This document shows, piece by piece, positions 5,506 through 6,404 of a stretch of DNA of 6,404 nt (its first letter is position 1; the number at the start of each line of letters is the position of its first letter). A model generated the notes under the pieces. The model searched no databases, was not told the origin of the DNA, and saw only the letters and a program-made list of their open reading frames with translations. The position numbers and the translations under genes are program-made. The DNA is from Chloroflexi bacterium RIFCSPLOWO2_02_FULL_71_16 (GTDB taxonomy: Bacteria > Chloroflexota > Limnocylindria > P2-11E). The stretch lies in the NCBI GenBank assembly GCA_001795345.1, contig MGON01000039.1:1-6404 (forward strand), given 5' to 3'.

Positions 5506-6404
5506 ATGTTGAACGACGAAGAGCGCCAGCTCGGCCAGCGTCTCCGCGCGGCCGCCGACCGGATCGCGGTGCCCGCGGGCGCGCTCGGCCGCCGCCGCCG
5601 CGTTCGCGCCGGCCGCACGGGCGAGCCCGAGACCGGCGTCATGGAGATGTTCCGCCAGCGCATGGGGCACGCTCCCACGCGCGCGGTCGCCGGCATCGTC
5701 ATGCTCGCGATCGTCATCACGACCGTCCTCGGCGTCATCACGCCGAGCCGCGCCATCGCCTCCAGCTCGATCCTCTCGATCCTCGACGGCGAGGTCCTGG
5801 TCCAGGAGACGCCCGAGTCGGAGATCCGCCCGGGAGAGGACGGCGAGACGCTGAAGGCCGGCATGACCGTCGAGTCGAAGGGCAACGCGCGCGCCGTGCT
5901 CACGTTCGAGGACGGCTCCACGATGGAGCTCGAGCCCGGCTCCAAGGTCTCCATCGACGAGGTCTCGACCGGCAGCCGCGGCGAGCTGCTCGTCCGGCTC
6001 CAGCAGACGATCGGCCGCACGTGGTCGCACGTGCAGCCCCTCCTCAGCCCGAACTCGCGCTTCCACGTGAAGACGCCGTCCGCGACCGCGGTCGTGCGCG
6101 GCACGAGCTTCGAGATCGTCGTCGAGATCGAGCGCGGGACCGGCCGGGCCGTCACGTCGGTGAACGTCTTCCAGGGCCGCGTCGACATGGTCGCGGCCGG
6201 CACCGTCGTCCCGGTCGAGGCCGGGAACACGACGAGCGTCGAGCAGGGCGCTCCGCCCAAGGAGACGACCTTCAGTGAGCCAGCCGACGTTCGGCTTCGC
6301 CTGGGGCTGAACTCGCCCGGGCTGATGATGGTCACCGACCCCGCCGGCCGCAGCTCCGGGCTCAGCGAGCTCGGCACGGCGAACCAGATCCCGCAGACGA
6401 CGGT
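5506..6404 (+). CDS. membrane-anchored FecR-domain protein, predicted sigma-factor regulator (partial, runs off the window)
   Basis: The frame is open from the ATG at 5506 to the window edge, 299 codons with no stop, so the C-terminus is missing. Order of parts: a basic cytoplasmic N-terminus (about 1-59, with RRRRVR at 29-34), one transmembrane helix (about 60-79, VAGIVMLAIVITTVLGVI), then an outside FecR domain (about 92-247). The domain shows AVLTFEDGSTMELEPGSKV (130-148), the hallmark TPSATAVVRGTSFEI (190-204) and VFQGRVDM (221-228). After it, a further piece containing VTDPAGRSSG (276-285) and NQIP looks like the start of a small extracytoplasmic module. FecR proteins carry signals across the membrane to a partner sigma factor, either holding it or helping to activate it; the gene 4 nt upstream encodes such a factor. 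The N-terminus is not an obvious zinc-finger anti-sigma domain, and no TonB receptor is present here. Translation is probably coupled to the sigma gene. Confidence 0.88.
   Translation, partial: MLNDEERQLGQRLRAAADRIAVPAGALGRRRRVRAGRTGEPETGVMEMFRQRMGHAPTRAVAGIVMLAIVITTVLGVITPSRAIASSSILSILDGEVLVQETPESEIRPGEDGETLKAGMTVESKGNARAVLTFEDGSTMELEPGSKVSIDEVSTGSRGELLVRLQQTIGRTWSHVQPLLSPNSRFHVKTPSATAVVRGTSFEIVVEIERGTGRAVTSVNVFQGRVDMVAAGTVVPVEAGNTTSVEQGAPPKETTFSEPADVRLRLGLNSPGLMMVTDPAGRSSGLSELGTANQIPQTT

Noticed and set aside
4866..6377. 503-codon open frame on the minus strand across the sigma and FecR genes
   Set aside because: It is antisense to two well-recognised plus-strand genes, its protein is Ser/Thr/Arg-rich with no recognisable domain, and long antisense frames are common at this GC content.

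Overview
The window is a very GC-rich bacterial segment holding five protein-coding genes. It suggests a free-living, aerotolerant bacterium that makes or imports vitamin B12. A high-GC Chloroflexota lineage (Limnocylindria-like) or a relative of the Actinomycetota fits best. That placement rests only on base composition, gene styles and the sigma factor/FecR pairing, so it is tentative.

Layout. The left two thirds is read on the minus strand. In transcription order (right to left) it holds a short stand-alone receiver-domain protein (about 4459-4851), a class III PLP-dependent aminotransferase of the GABA/acetylornithine type (3153-4436), and nrdJ, the adenosylcobalamin-dependent class II ribonucleotide reductase (182-2971). 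The receiver and aminotransferase genes are 22 nt apart and probably share a transcript. nrdJ looks like its own transcription unit. It has a strong sigma-70 type promoter (TTGACA-N17-GATAGT), two candidate NrdR boxes 31 bp apart centre to centre just downstream, a clear Shine-Dalgarno sequence, and a strong intrinsic terminator after its stop codon.

The right third is read on the plus strand, divergently from the receiver gene. It holds an ECF-like sigma-70 family factor (5034-5501) followed after 4 nt by a membrane-anchored FecR-domain protein (5506 to the window edge, incomplete), a typical sigma/anti-sigma style pair. The 4852-5033 gap between the two units holds a triple TGACCG half-site palindrome, a small hairpin and a possible ECF-type promoter.

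How the parts may work together. nrdJ supplies deoxynucleotides and is apparently set by dNTP status through NrdR. The sigma/FecR pair is a separate cell-surface signalling unit. The receiver-like protein appears unable to be phosphorylated normally, because Glu replaces the acceptor Asp and the conserved Lys is lost; its link to the aminotransferase is unknown. No mobile element, CRISPR array, tRNA or rRNA was seen. The most noteworthy items are the NrdR operator architecture, the phosphomimetic pseudo-receiver, the operator-like palindrome, and the lack of Shine-Dalgarno sequences before every gene except nrdJ.
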